A stretch of 20,260 nucleotides of DNA from Chlamydiia bacterium. GTDB lineage: Bacteria; Chlamydiota; Chlamydiia; Chlamydiales; JAAZZY01. The DNA lies in NCBI GenBank assembly GCA_014239035.1, contig JAAZZY010000014.1, positions 1 through 20,260 of the forward strand. The letters are read 5' to 3'. The notes under the pieces were generated by a model that worked only from the letters and a program-made list of their open reading frames with translations, was not told the origin of the DNA and did no database searches. Shown in pieces: positions 1 to 7,156 of the stretch (its first letter is position 1; every line of letters begins with the position of its first letter). The position numbers and the translations under genes were made by a program.

Positions 1-53
1 GCATCTATTTTCTCGCACGAGAAGATGTATTTGAACTTTTAAAGGAGAAAGTT

Positions 54-227
54 ATGAGAAAGCTCGCAATTCTACTTACTTCTGCAGTATTAGCGTTCTC
101 AGCGGTTGGTTGTCAATCTTGGGGAACTTCTGGCTGCTGCAGTAAAAAATGCGGTAAATGCTGCTGTAAATGCGGTAAACGTGGCAAAAACAACTGCAAC
201 AACAACTGTTGTAGAAGAGGTCGATAA
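54..227 (+). CDS. Small cysteine-rich lipoprotein (57 aa), OmcA-like
   Basis: A 57-residue reading frame starts at ATG 54 behind a good ribosome site (GGAG at 44-47) and stops with TAA at 225-227. Residues 1-19 form a lipoprotein signal peptide (MRKLAILLTS, hydrophobic core, then AVGC), so Cys20 is the likely lipidated residue. The mature part has 11 Cys in 38 residues, in CC and CCC clusters, with many Lys, Arg and Asn and almost no hydrophobic residues. Small Cys-rich lipoproteins of this type (OmcA) are disulfide-linked parts of the outer envelope of the chlamydial elementary body. The architecture matches, but the sequence is too short and biased for a firm family call. No omcB-like gene follows, unlike the omcA-omcB pair of Chlamydia. 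It is monocistronic, closed by a terminator at 261-293. Envelope disulfide role is inference. Confidence 0.72.
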   Translation: MRKLAILLTSAVLAFSAVGCQSWGTSGCCSKKCGKCCCKCGKRGKNNCNNNCCRRGR

Positions 228-260
228 GCCTCTATCTGCTCGTAAAAACTGTTAGATGGG

Positions 261-293
261 ACCTCTAAGTATGATCTATTTAGAGGTTTTTTT
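261..293 (+). terminator. Rho-independent terminator of the Cys-rich lipoprotein gene
   Basis: ACCTCTAA (261-268) pairs with TTAGAGGT (280-287), an 8-bp stem with an 11-nt loop, followed by a T-run to 293. It lies 33 bases after the lipoprotein stop and 45 bases before mazG, so it separates the two transcripts. Confidence 0.8.
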
Positions 294-337
294 ATTATAT
301 GTTTTTTAGTATATTTGCTCATTAAATCAGAGGTAGA

Positions 338-982
338 ATGGATCTAGATACAGAGCGTGTTTTCAAGATAATCGATCAAATTTTAGGGCCCCTGGGCTGT
401 CCTTGGGCAAAAAAACAAAGTGCCAGAGCTCTTTGTCAATATGTAATAGAAGAAAGCTATGAAGTAATCGATGCAATTGAGCTAAAAGATCCTGAGAAAA
501 TTCAAGAGGAGATCGGCGATGTATTGTTTACCCTCCTCATTACTATAGCTGTAGCCTGTAAAGAATTTGATATCTCACCTATTGGCATTGTGGAAACCAT
601 TTCAAAAAAGATCATCAGACGCCACCCTCATGTCTTTGAAAATCCACGCCCCATTTCCTTTGAAGAACTCCGCACTCAATGGGAAAAAATTAAAGCTCAA
701 GAGAGGCAAGAAAAGGGTAGTCTAGAAAAAGCTGATCTTTTTGCATCTATTGCCCAATCCATGCCAGTAGTTGTAAGAGCTATGAAGCTCGTAGAACTAG
801 GAGAGAGTCGGGGATTTGAATATGTTCCAGATGAGGGGACACTTCAAGGAAGATTTATGAAGCTTATCGTCGATGGGCTTAATCAATATGAAAATCTTGA
901 AAGCGCCTTTGAAGAGGGAGCTCGAGACTATCAACAAAAATTTGAAAATTTCCTTAAAGAAGAAGTGGATCCTGTTTCATAG
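338..982 (+). CDS. mazG: MazG family nucleoside triphosphate pyrophosphohydrolase
   Basis: Hydrolyses (d)NTPs to NMP and pyrophosphate, cleaning the nucleotide pool in the cytosol. The N-terminal MazG domain is complete: CPW near residue 21, the metal-binding helix with E39 and E42 (EESYE), the second acidic pair E58 and D61 (EEIGD), and the family block RRHPHVF at 94-100. The protein has 214 residues against about 260 for E. coli MazG. The second half keeps the inter-domain stretch (MPVVVRAMKL, GFEY) but lacks a recognisable second EExxE...ExxD set, so only one active site is likely. Start ATG 338 has AGAGG at 329-333. It is convergent with the SRP RNA gene that follows. Confidence 0.93.
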   Translation: MDLDTERVFKIIDQILGPLGCPWAKKQSARALCQYVIEESYEVIDAIELKDPEKIQEEIGDVLFTLLITIAVACKEFDISPIGIVETISKKIIRRHPHVFENPRPISFEELRTQWEKIKAQERQEKGSLEKADLFASIAQSMPVVVRAMKLVELGESRGFEYVPDEGTLQGRFMKLIVDGLNQYENLESAFEEGARDYQQKFENFLKEEVDPVS

Positions 983-1000
983 AATCCGGGCATAAAAAAA

Positions 1001-1096
1001 CCGGAGATAATCTCACAACATAAATGACACCCCTTAAGGCTGCTACCTTCCGGTCCTGACCTGATTCGAGAGCACCTATTTTGTGAGGTCCCCGGC
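1001..1096 (-). ncRNA. ffs: Signal recognition particle 4.5S RNA (small bacterial type)
   Basis: On the minus strand the region carries the diagnostic SRP domain IV core, CAGGTCAGGACCGGAAGG followed by TAGCAGCC, the apical GGAA-type loop and asymmetric internal loop bound by Ffh. The outer ends pair: CCGGGGA and CCTCACAA at the 5' side (around 1096-1080) match TTGTGAG and TCTCCGG at the 3' side (around 1017-1001), giving one long rod without an Alu domain. A run of seven U follows (plus-strand A 994-1000), so the rod itself can act as terminator. Length is about 96 nt. It works with Ffh and FtsY to deliver membrane proteins to Sec/YidC. Ends are placed by pairing and may be a few bases off. 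Confidence 0.93.
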
Positions 1097-1108
1097 TAAA
1101 GAAGGATC

Positions 1109-1138
1109 ATTATAGTAAATAGGGGCTTTAATCTGCAA
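1109..1138 (-). promoter_or_regulatory. Sigma-70-type promoter of ffs
   Basis: Reading minus: a -35 TTGCAG (plus 1133-1138), an 18-nt spacer and a perfect -10 TATAAT (plus 1109-1114). Transcription would begin near 1102, a few bases before the paired 5' end of the SRP RNA, consistent with a short trimmed leader. Confidence 0.7.
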
Positions 1139-1270
1139 GAGCAGCTCTATTCAAATTTTAAGTTAAATAAAAATTTTACCCATCAAAACAGCTTATAATC
1201 GATAAATGAGCTGACAAAATAGCTTTTTTTTGCTACCAATTAGCCTGTTTTTTACATACAGGAATAGATT

Positions 1271-1801
1271 ATGAAAAAGTTATTGTTAATTTGCGCAGCA
1301 TTTATTGGACTTCAGCTCATGGCAGAGGAGCGGGTCGTTTCTATTCCTAATCAGGAAGCTTTTGACTCATATTGGCAGCTTCTAGATGAAAACGTTCAGG
1401 CAGATGAGGCTTTTCAAGAGTGGATCCCTGTTGGGGAGAATAGGGAAGCCTGGAGTAAATCTTTTGGGATTCAGCGCTACCAACTTAAAGAAGATTATGA
1501 TCTAAAACATTTTTATAAGATGTTTGTTGAAACGATTGCTAAAGACTTTGAAGATACGCAAGAGTCCTTTTGCCATGAAATTCAAACTCAAGATGAAAAT
1601 CATCTCACTTTTAGCTGGTGGTGTGAAGGCTCAGATTATGAAATAGGTCGTGAATGGGTACATCTTCTTAAAGAAGATTCTAAGAGGGTCTTATTTGTGC
1701 GCTTTGCAACTAAAAGTAGCACTGTATCTGATGAAGATAGTGTTTGGAGAGACTGCATTGCAGATGTCGCATTTACAGAGCTTGATACACTAGTAAATTA
1801 A
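1271..1801 (+). CDS. Unknown exported protein (176 aa)
   Basis: I do not recognise a family. Residues 1-18 (MKKLLLICAAFIGLQLMA, then EE) look like a Sec signal peptide with a likely signal peptidase I site after Ala18; there is no lipobox, so a soluble periplasmic or secreted protein is expected. The mature part is acidic, rich in aromatic residues (WCEG, REWVHLLKE, VWRDCIADVAF) and contains three Cys. Start ATG 1271 has AGGAA at 1260-1264. A perfect TATAAT lies at 1194-1199, but I see no matching -35. Its last 12 bases overlap the end of the convergent asparagine-synthetase-like gene, and there is no terminator between them. Function unknown. Confidence 0.8.
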   Translation: MKKLLLICAAFIGLQLMAEERVVSIPNQEAFDSYWQLLDENVQADEAFQEWIPVGENREAWSKSFGIQRYQLKEDYDLKHFYKMFVETIAKDFEDTQESFCHEIQTQDENHLTFSWWCEGSDYEIGREWVHLLKEDSKRVLFVRFATKSSTVSDEDSVWRDCIADVAFTELDTLVN

Positions 1802-3718
1802 AAAAGGTTCCTGCAGCTTCATAAAGTCTTCTAGACTCTGGTTTTCTTCAGGGTAAGAATAAATGGGGTTATTGACAAATAGGCGAAACCAAATTTCCAA
1901 GATTAAAATAGACCAGAGTCTTTCAAATTGGTGATATTTCCAGATTTTGTTATCTAACGCCTTCTGCAAGTTTTTTCCATCTATGATATTCGCTTCTACA
2001 AGCACACCTTTTGTGAGCATTTGAAAAATATTTTTTAACTTTGGATTGTTTAACCATTGAGTTAAGAACCATGGGTTTTGAGTAGGAAAGCCCATAAGCT
2101 GTTCTCCCTTGAACTCATCTTGTAAAATCATATGGAGTGGAACGGCAGCTTGCTTTCCTTTAAACTTTAAACCTTCAGGGACTGAAAACAAAAACTGCAT
2201 AACATCATGATCAAAATATGGTGAATAGAAACTCACACCTTGCGCATTAAAGAGTCTCTCATACTGAACTAAAAGGCAGTTTGAGAGTGATGTTTCAGCA
2301 TCAAAAAATAGGTAATCTTGAACTTTAAAATTTTTATACAAAATGAATTTTAAGTATTGGTAAGACTGCTGTAAAAATAAATTGATATCAAATAAACCAT
2401 GCAGTGATGGGGCGATGTGTTTAAAGCTTTTTTGAGAAAAAAGAGCTTGTCGTTTGATATATTCAAGAGCCCAAAAATCGGTTTGGAAAAACCGAAGGCT
2501 ATGAAAAGAGAGCGTTTTACTGAATTTAGAAAGAAGAGGGATGGCTCCTTTAAAAAAAAGAGGCTTACTCATGTGTAAAAACCATAGGTAGATCGGTTCA
2601 TAAGCAATGTTGCCATGACCCATTTGGCTGCCTAAAAATTCATAGCTCCCAAGCCCTGCAAATATGCTGCAAGATTTTTCTTTTGCCATACTTCCAATCT
2701 TCCAGATAGCCGCAGCATTTGGGTCTGCTACAGGTTCATCTAAGTGCCAAACGATATGCTGCAAGTTATCTAAGAGGGTATCAGGAGTAACAGCACAAGT
2801 TGAGTGATCAAATCCAAAATGCTTAGCGTCGTCATGAGCCCTTCTAGCATCTTTATGCAAGGTATTTTCAAAGTTAACTGAAAAACTTTTGATATTCTCT
2901 GAGCTATTTCTTTTGAGAAAATATCCCAAAGCAGTGGAGCCAATATCGTCAGTCATCAAGCAGCCAATATTTTTATTTGCAGCTACCCTTTTCTTTACGG
3001 CCTCATTCATTAAGTGATGAAGTTGTTCGTTGACTTGCTCTTGTGAGTAGTTAGAGACGTCCGCATCTAAAGATTTAAAGGACCAATATTTATTAATAAC
3101 TAAATCTTGGTCTTGAGTTATTTCAATATAGTAGCCTGGAAGAAGGCGGTTGATGTTGCGAATAGGTGTTTTATCTTGAGGAAAGTAGCCTAGAAAAAAA
3201 TAGGAGGCAATAGCGCTTAAATCAGGGGCTTGAGGAACCAATCCTGTGGAAAGTATTCCTTTGAGTCTGCATGCAAAAAGAAAGGTATTATTAACCTTTC
3301 CCCAGAAGAGAGTATTCCCACCCAGACGATCTCTTGCAATGGTGATTTTTTTTTGCTTCATGTCATAGACTATAATGACAAATGGACCTGCAAAATATTT
3401 AAAGCACTGGGTTCCCCATGTCTGAAAAGATGTCATAAGCAGATCTCGCATTTTATCGCTCTGCACAATCTGGCCTGCATCTTTGAGCTTCTGTTTGAGT
3501 TCTTCTAAATTGAAGATCTCTCCATGAAGTCCCATATACATAGATTGAGTTACATTAGAGAAAAATTCCCCTGAAGAAGTTCCAATGATCGTGTTATCTT
3601 GTGCGATCATAGGCTTTTCTTCTAAGGGATTGGGCAAGCACATAGAGGTAAGCATGCGCTTCATCTCATGTTTGAGATTAATATTTTTTTTAGTGATTAT
3701 CCCAGCAAACGTTTCCAT
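1790..3718 (-). CDS. Asparagine-synthetase-like protein, probable pseudoenzyme
   Basis: Full-length (642 aa) class II amidotransferase plus asparagine synthase architecture. N-terminal domain about 1-200: HGE at 65-67, SDK near 87-89, RDRLGG at 129-134. Synthase domain about 225-600: DEPVADPNA at 328-336 and YSPYFDHD at 497-504 are well kept. The catalytic motifs are not. The start reads METFAGI instead of MCGxAGI, so the glutaminase nucleophile Cys2 is missing. The ATP-pyrophosphatase loop SGGxDS is TDDIGS (256-261, checked on the DNA). The second nucleotide motif GxGxDE is GLGSYE (355-360). The Asn of NGE is His65. Asparagine synthesis from ATP and glutamine is therefore unlikely. There is no frameshift or stop, so the protein is probably selected for another role, such as binding or regulation (inference). 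Homopolymers include T9 at 3346-3354. Divergent from manA. Confidence 0.85.
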   Translation of the reverse strand: METFAGIITKKNINLKHEMKRMLTSMCLPNPLEEKPMIAQDNTIIGTSSGEFFSNVTQSMYMGLHGEIFNLEELKQKLKDAGQIVQSDKMRDLLMTSFQTWGTQCFKYFAGPFVIIVYDMKQKKITIARDRLGGNTLFWGKVNNTFLFACRLKGILSTGLVPQAPDLSAIASYFFLGYFPQDKTPIRNINRLLPGYYIEITQDQDLVINKYWSFKSLDADVSNYSQEQVNEQLHHLMNEAVKKRVAANKNIGCLMTDDIGSTALGYFLKRNSSENIKSFSVNFENTLHKDARRAHDDAKHFGFDHSTCAVTPDTLLDNLQHIVWHLDEPVADPNAAAIWKIGSMAKEKSCSIFAGLGSYEFLGSQMGHGNIAYEPIYLWFLHMSKPLFFKGAIPLLSKFSKTLSFHSLRFFQTDFWALEYIKRQALFSQKSFKHIAPSLHGLFDINLFLQQSYQYLKFILYKNFKVQDYLFFDAETSLSNCLLVQYERLFNAQGVSFYSPYFDHDVMQFLFSVPEGLKFKGKQAAVPLHMILQDEFKGEQLMGFPTQNPWFLTQWLNNPKLKNIFQMLTKGVLVEANIIDGKNLQKALDNKIWKYHQFERLWSILILEIWFRLFVNNPIYSYPEENQSLEDFMKLQEPFLIY

Positions 3719-3813
3719 TTATCTTCTTTGAGAGTTTATTGTTGATTTGAATTCATGTTTTTTCCAAACTCCTCTCATTATTCTAAAATAAGTTTTGGGT
3801 CAATTTAATTCTT

Positions 3814-4797
3814 ATGGCTGGTGCAGGGCATGAAACTCCATTAATACTCTCTCCTGCATACAAAGATTATCTTTGGGGGGGGGATAAAATTATCACAATG
3901 TTTAACAGGGGAGTTAAACTCAATCCCTGCGCAGAATCTTGGGAAGCTTCTTCTCGAGAAGAAGGACGCTCTATGATTGAAAATGGGGCATACAAAGGCG
4001 CTTACTTAAACGACCTCATAAAAAATTGCCCTGAACTCTTTGGGGGCGAGCAATGCTCACAATTTCCTCTGTTAATAAAACTCATCGATGCGAATAAACA
4101 CCTCAGCATACAAGTGCATCCGAATGAAGATAAAGCCCACCTCTATCAAGGAGAGTCCAAGTCTGAGATGTGGTATGTCATTGATGCTGAGCCTCAAAGT
4201 AAGATCTATCTGGGCCTAAATGAAAACATTTCGAAACAGAGCTTGCAAGAGGCTATTAGAGAAGGCTCTCTTGAAGAGCTTATGAGAGCTATAGAAGTTA
4301 AAAAGGGGCAAATATACTATATTCCTGCGGGGATGCTCCATGCTATAGGGAAAGGATGTTTAATCTATGAGGTCCAGCAAAATTCCAATACTACCTACAG
4401 ACTATATGATTGGGGTAGGAAAGATAAAGAAGGAGTTGCCAGACCCTTGCACATAGAAGAGGCCTTAGATGTTATGCTCGAAAACCAAATTTATGAGCAA
4501 AGCCCAAAGGAAATAAGGCTTGAGAAAAATGAGAGTTTTGATTACCAGCAGCTTTTAAATTGTTCTTTTTTCTCTTTTAACAAACTTATTCTGCATTCAA
4601 AATTTAAGCCTGCTGCTCATAAGTTATTTCGAGTCTATTTTGTTTTGGAGGGCAAAGTTTGCCTTCATTCAAAAAGTCAAAAATATGAACTGAGCACCGG
4701 ACAATCTTTTCTTGTTCCAGCCAAACACTCAAATCTTGACTTTGCCTCTATTGGAGGTTCTGCTGTCTTACTTGAAACAATACCTAATAAAGTCTAG
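3814..4797 (+). CDS. manA: Mannose-6-phosphate isomerase, type I (short form)
   Basis: Interconverts fructose-6-phosphate and mannose-6-phosphate, the entry to GDP-mannose and mannosylated surface sugars. The 327-residue length is that of the short Bacillus ManA type. Cupin metal ligands are visible: H102 in QVHPNE (100-105), E118 in SEMWYV, and H176 in PAGMLHAIG (171-179). The substrate-side Arg is R196 in TTYRLYDWGR. The opening block KDYLWGG (17-23) is typical. WGG and the next codon are encoded by nine consecutive G (3875-3883); the reading frame is intact as given. No clear Shine-Dalgarno precedes ATG 3814, and I see no better downstream start. The gene is divergent from the asparagine-synthetase-like gene, and 62 bases separate it from the lipoprotein gene, with no convincing terminator between. 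Confidence 0.93.
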   Translation: MAGAGHETPLILSPAYKDYLWGGDKIITMFNRGVKLNPCAESWEASSREEGRSMIENGAYKGAYLNDLIKNCPELFGGEQCSQFPLLIKLIDANKHLSIQVHPNEDKAHLYQGESKSEMWYVIDAEPQSKIYLGLNENISKQSLQEAIREGSLEELMRAIEVKKGQIYYIPAGMLHAIGKGCLIYEVQQNSNTTYRLYDWGRKDKEGVARPLHIEEALDVMLENQIYEQSPKEIRLEKNESFDYQQLLNCSFFSFNKLILHSKFKPAAHKLFRVYFVLEGKVCLHSKSQKYELSTGQSFLVPAKHSNLDFASIGGSAVLLETIPNKV

Positions 4798-4859
4798 CAA
4801 ATATAAAAAGCTTTTGCTATCTTCTCACAAAAAGTGAATTAATCATTTTGGAGGATTTC

Positions 4860-5531
4860 GTGTCTATAAAAAGCAAGCTTGTGACCACCGTAGTATTGGC
4901 ATTTGCTTTAGTGGGTTGTAATAAAACTAGTATCGCTATGCAAAGCTTCAAATACCATGAAAACGCTAAAAGAAAACCTGTTGTTGCCATGCTACCGGTA
5001 ATCTGTAGGGTGGACAACTATCTGCCTTGGGATTTGACTGAAGAGTTCAGTTCTGAGATCCAGAGACGACTTATTAATCATTCAATTGTTTATTTAAACT
5101 CCGTAGATACTCCTGAGCATCTTCGTCAAAAGCTAGAAAAGGAAGATTCTGTTCGGCTTACAAAAGGTGACTTTCATGAGTTGTCTGCCCAAAATGACTT
5201 TGTTGTACTCCTTGAGCTTATAGATCATAGTGAAGAACCCATCAATCATGCACAGACAGGTGAGGAGCAAATGAGCCAAACTGTTGATCGAGTGCTTAAA
5301 ATGAAAATGAGAGTGAAGATTGTAGACCTTCGCACATCTTTGCCTAAAATTGTTCTTCAGGAGATTCTTGAGGTTAATCATCTTATTCCAAGAGACGCTG
5401 TTGGAATCGACTATGAACGTGTTGTCTGGGGCTCTGATGCATATCCAGCAACTGCATATGGTCGTGCACACGCCCAACTAGAGCGCGATCTGTCTAAGCA
5501 AATTGAAAATTATATATCAATAGCACACTAA
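4860..5531 (+). CDS. Unknown lipoprotein (223 aa), GTG start
   Basis: I choose GTG 4860: GGAGG at 4850-4854 sits five bases upstream, and translation gives a textbook lipoprotein signal (MSIKSKLVTTVV, core, then LVGC) with the lipidated residue at Cys20. A TTG at 4848 would overlap the ribosome site itself. The mature protein begins with an alpha/beta pattern (KPVVAMLPV, later DFVVLLELI and KMRVKIVDLR) that reminds me of LpoB/CsgG-related periplasmic lipoproteins, but this is only a resemblance. It is followed after one base by the CPBP protease gene, then the PP2C and NifS-like genes, so it probably heads a four-gene operon. Function unknown; likely anchored to the outer or inner membrane facing the periplasm. 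Confidence 0.85.
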   Translation: MSIKSKLVTTVVLAFALVGCNKTSIAMQSFKYHENAKRKPVVAMLPVICRVDNYLPWDLTEEFSSEIQRRLINHSIVYLNSVDTPEHLRQKLEKEDSVRLTKGDFHELSAQNDFVVLLELIDHSEEPINHAQTGEEQMSQTVDRVLKMKMRVKIVDLRTSLPKIVLQEILEVNHLIPRDAVGIDYERVVWGSDAYPATAYGRAHAQLERDLSKQIENYISIAH

Positions 5532-5532
5532 G

Positions 5533-6426
5533 ATGGATCCTACCTTGCAAAAGGCCTTTGAAGAGCATTTAGGAATTTTCCTATTTGCTCTTCTTTTATC
5601 TGTTCTTACTTGTTTCATTGCATGGTATCGCACCTACTTTAAGTTGCCCTCAGTAGATTATTCCAAATCTAAAATTAACCTAGCCCATGTCATTATAGCC
5701 TTTGCGATCTATTTTCTAGTTGCCATGATTGCCTCTGTGATAGCGTACTTTTTTTTGTCAGGCTCTTCTGTCGAAAACAAAGAGTATATGCTAAAAGAGA
5801 TCAACGCTGTTAGAGCCTGGGTAAACCTTCTAGCCATGAGTTTGGTTTTTATTGTGCTTATTGCGTATCTACAGGTTATGAACCCAGAGGCACGAAGAAC
5901 TGTTATTGGAGAAGGCTCATATGAAGGGGTTATGCCGAAGTTAAAAAACTTTGGGATGGGGATCTTAAGTGTCTTGATTAGTTTTCCTTTAGTGATCGCC
6001 ATGGGTCAGCTGGCTAATATGCTTTTAATATTGCTTAATAAACACTCTCAAGAGCAAGTGGCTGTTCGTTTTTTAAAATCTACCTTCGATAATCCTGTTG
6101 CCTACATTTTCAGCTCTATTTTTGTTATTTTAGTTATTCCTGCGATCGAGGAAATTCTATTTAGAGGATTCCTGCAAAATTGGCTTGCGAAATTCATGGG
6201 GCAAATGGGGGCTATTTTTTCATGCTCTGCAATTTTTGCTTTCTTTCATTTTTCTATTCAGCAAGGTTGGGGTAATTTAGAAATTATACCTTCTCTTTTT
6301 GTCCTCGCATGTTTTGCAGGATTTATTTACTTTCGACAAAAATCAATTTACGCCTCCATTGGTTTACACGCCACTTTCAACGGACTAAATGTACTATTTA
6401 TGACCCTTGCAAATGGAGGGGCATAA
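5533..6426 (+). CDS. CPBP family intramembrane metalloprotease (CAAX/Abi-like)
   Basis: A 297-aa membrane protein with about seven hydrophobic segments (roughly 13-31, 49-75, 97-115, 140-168, 188-205, 224-240, 250-266). The CPBP core motifs are all present: EEILFRG with E206, E207 and R211, FFH with H239, and HATFN with H279 and N283. These are the residues proposed to hold the metal and catalyse cleavage inside the membrane. Substrates in bacteria are mostly unknown. ATG 5533 lies one base after the lipoprotein stop, and its own stop overlaps the next start as TAATG, so translation is probably coupled in both directions. A link with processing or quality control of the neighbouring lipoprotein is speculation from position only. 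Confidence 0.88.
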   Translation: MDPTLQKAFEEHLGIFLFALLLSVLTCFIAWYRTYFKLPSVDYSKSKINLAHVIIAFAIYFLVAMIASVIAYFFLSGSSVENKEYMLKEINAVRAWVNLLAMSLVFIVLIAYLQVMNPEARRTVIGEGSYEGVMPKLKNFGMGILSVLISFPLVIAMGQLANMLLILLNKHSQEQVAVRFLKSTFDNPVAYIFSSIFVILVIPAIEEILFRGFLQNWLAKFMGQMGAIFSCSAIFAFFHFSIQQGWGNLEIIPSLFVLACFAGFIYFRQKSIYASIGLHATFNGLNVLFMTLANGGA

Positions 6427-7151
6427 TGAAAGTAGATGCTTATGCTTTAACTGATAAAGGAGATAGCCGAGCTTTGAATGAAGATGCATATGGCATTTTT
6501 TCTCAGGAACAATTTTATGTGGTTGCTGATGGTGTTGGTGGACGTCAAGGTGGAGAAGTTGCTGCAAAAGAGACAGTAAACCAATTGTTTTATGGAGTTC
6601 ATCGTCTTTATAACCTTTTAGCTAACTGCTCAGAACAAGAGGTTCAAAACCTGCTGAAACTCAATGTAGATGAAACCAACCAGGTGGTTATCAACAAAGG
6701 GCTTGCCCATACAGAACTTAAAGGGATGGCATCCACTTTTTGCTTTGTGTTTGTTTTTTTAGATATGGCCTATTACTCTCATTTTGGTGATAGCCGCATT
6801 TATGTTTATAGAGAAAAAAAACTTCGCGCTCTAACCCAAGATCATACTGTTGCCCAGGAGCTCAAAAACTCTCGCAAATACCTAGTAAGTAAGCAGCAAA
6901 AAAATACTTTGACAAAAGCCATTGGTCTTACATCAGAGCAAAGCACAAAAATTCAGCTAGAGACCATAAAATCTGGTGATATATTTCTTCTTTGTAGTGA
7001 TGGACTCTTAGAGAGCTTCTCTGAGCGTGAAATTGAAAAGTATCTCTCTAAAGAACAAGCCCCTAAAGAGCTTATTAAAGAAATGATTTTAGATGCAAGA
7101 AATCGTGGGGCAAAGGATAATATCACAGCAATAATATTAAATGTTTCGTAA
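6426..7151 (+). CDS. PP2C-type serine/threonine protein phosphatase (241 aa)
   Basis: Removes phosphate from Ser/Thr proteins, usually as partner of Hanks-type kinases. The start is ATG 6426, overlapping the CPBP stop (TAATG) and preceded by GGAGGGG at 6415-6421; a longer upstream reading is only overlap with the protease gene. PP2C motifs in order: GDSRALNED with D20, VADGVGG with D35 and G36, GDSRIYVY at 121-128, TKAIGL near 163, CSDGLLES with D192, and GAKDNIT with D231. All metal-binding Asp are kept, so an active Mn/Mg phosphatase is expected. There is no transmembrane or sensory domain. The following NifS-like gene begins after five bases. It corresponds in order to CT259 of C. trachomatis (from memory). 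Confidence 0.93.
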   Translation: MKVDAYALTDKGDSRALNEDAYGIFSQEQFYVVADGVGGRQGGEVAAKETVNQLFYGVHRLYNLLANCSEQEVQNLLKLNVDETNQVVINKGLAHTELKGMASTFCFVFVFLDMAYYSHFGDSRIYVYREKKLRALTQDHTVAQELKNSRKYLVSKQQKNTLTKAIGLTSEQSTKIQLETIKSGDIFLLCSDGLLESFSEREIEKYLSKEQAPKELIKEMILDARNRGAKDNITAIILNVS

Positions 7152-7156
7152 AGAAA

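Noticed and set aside
113..322. Minus-strand 69-codon frame rich in Leu and Gln
   Set aside because: It is antisense to the Cys codons of the small lipoprotein and crosses that gene's terminator.
3346..3354. Nine-T (coding A9) run in the asparagine-synthetase-like gene as a phase-variation site
   Set aside because: A/T runs of eight or nine recur across this AT-rich window, so it is not distinctive without read-level evidence.
4796..4818. AGCAAA/TTTGCT inverted repeat at the end of manA
   Set aside because: It has only a 6-bp AT-rich stem, no T-run after it, and overlaps the stop codon, so it is not a credible terminator.
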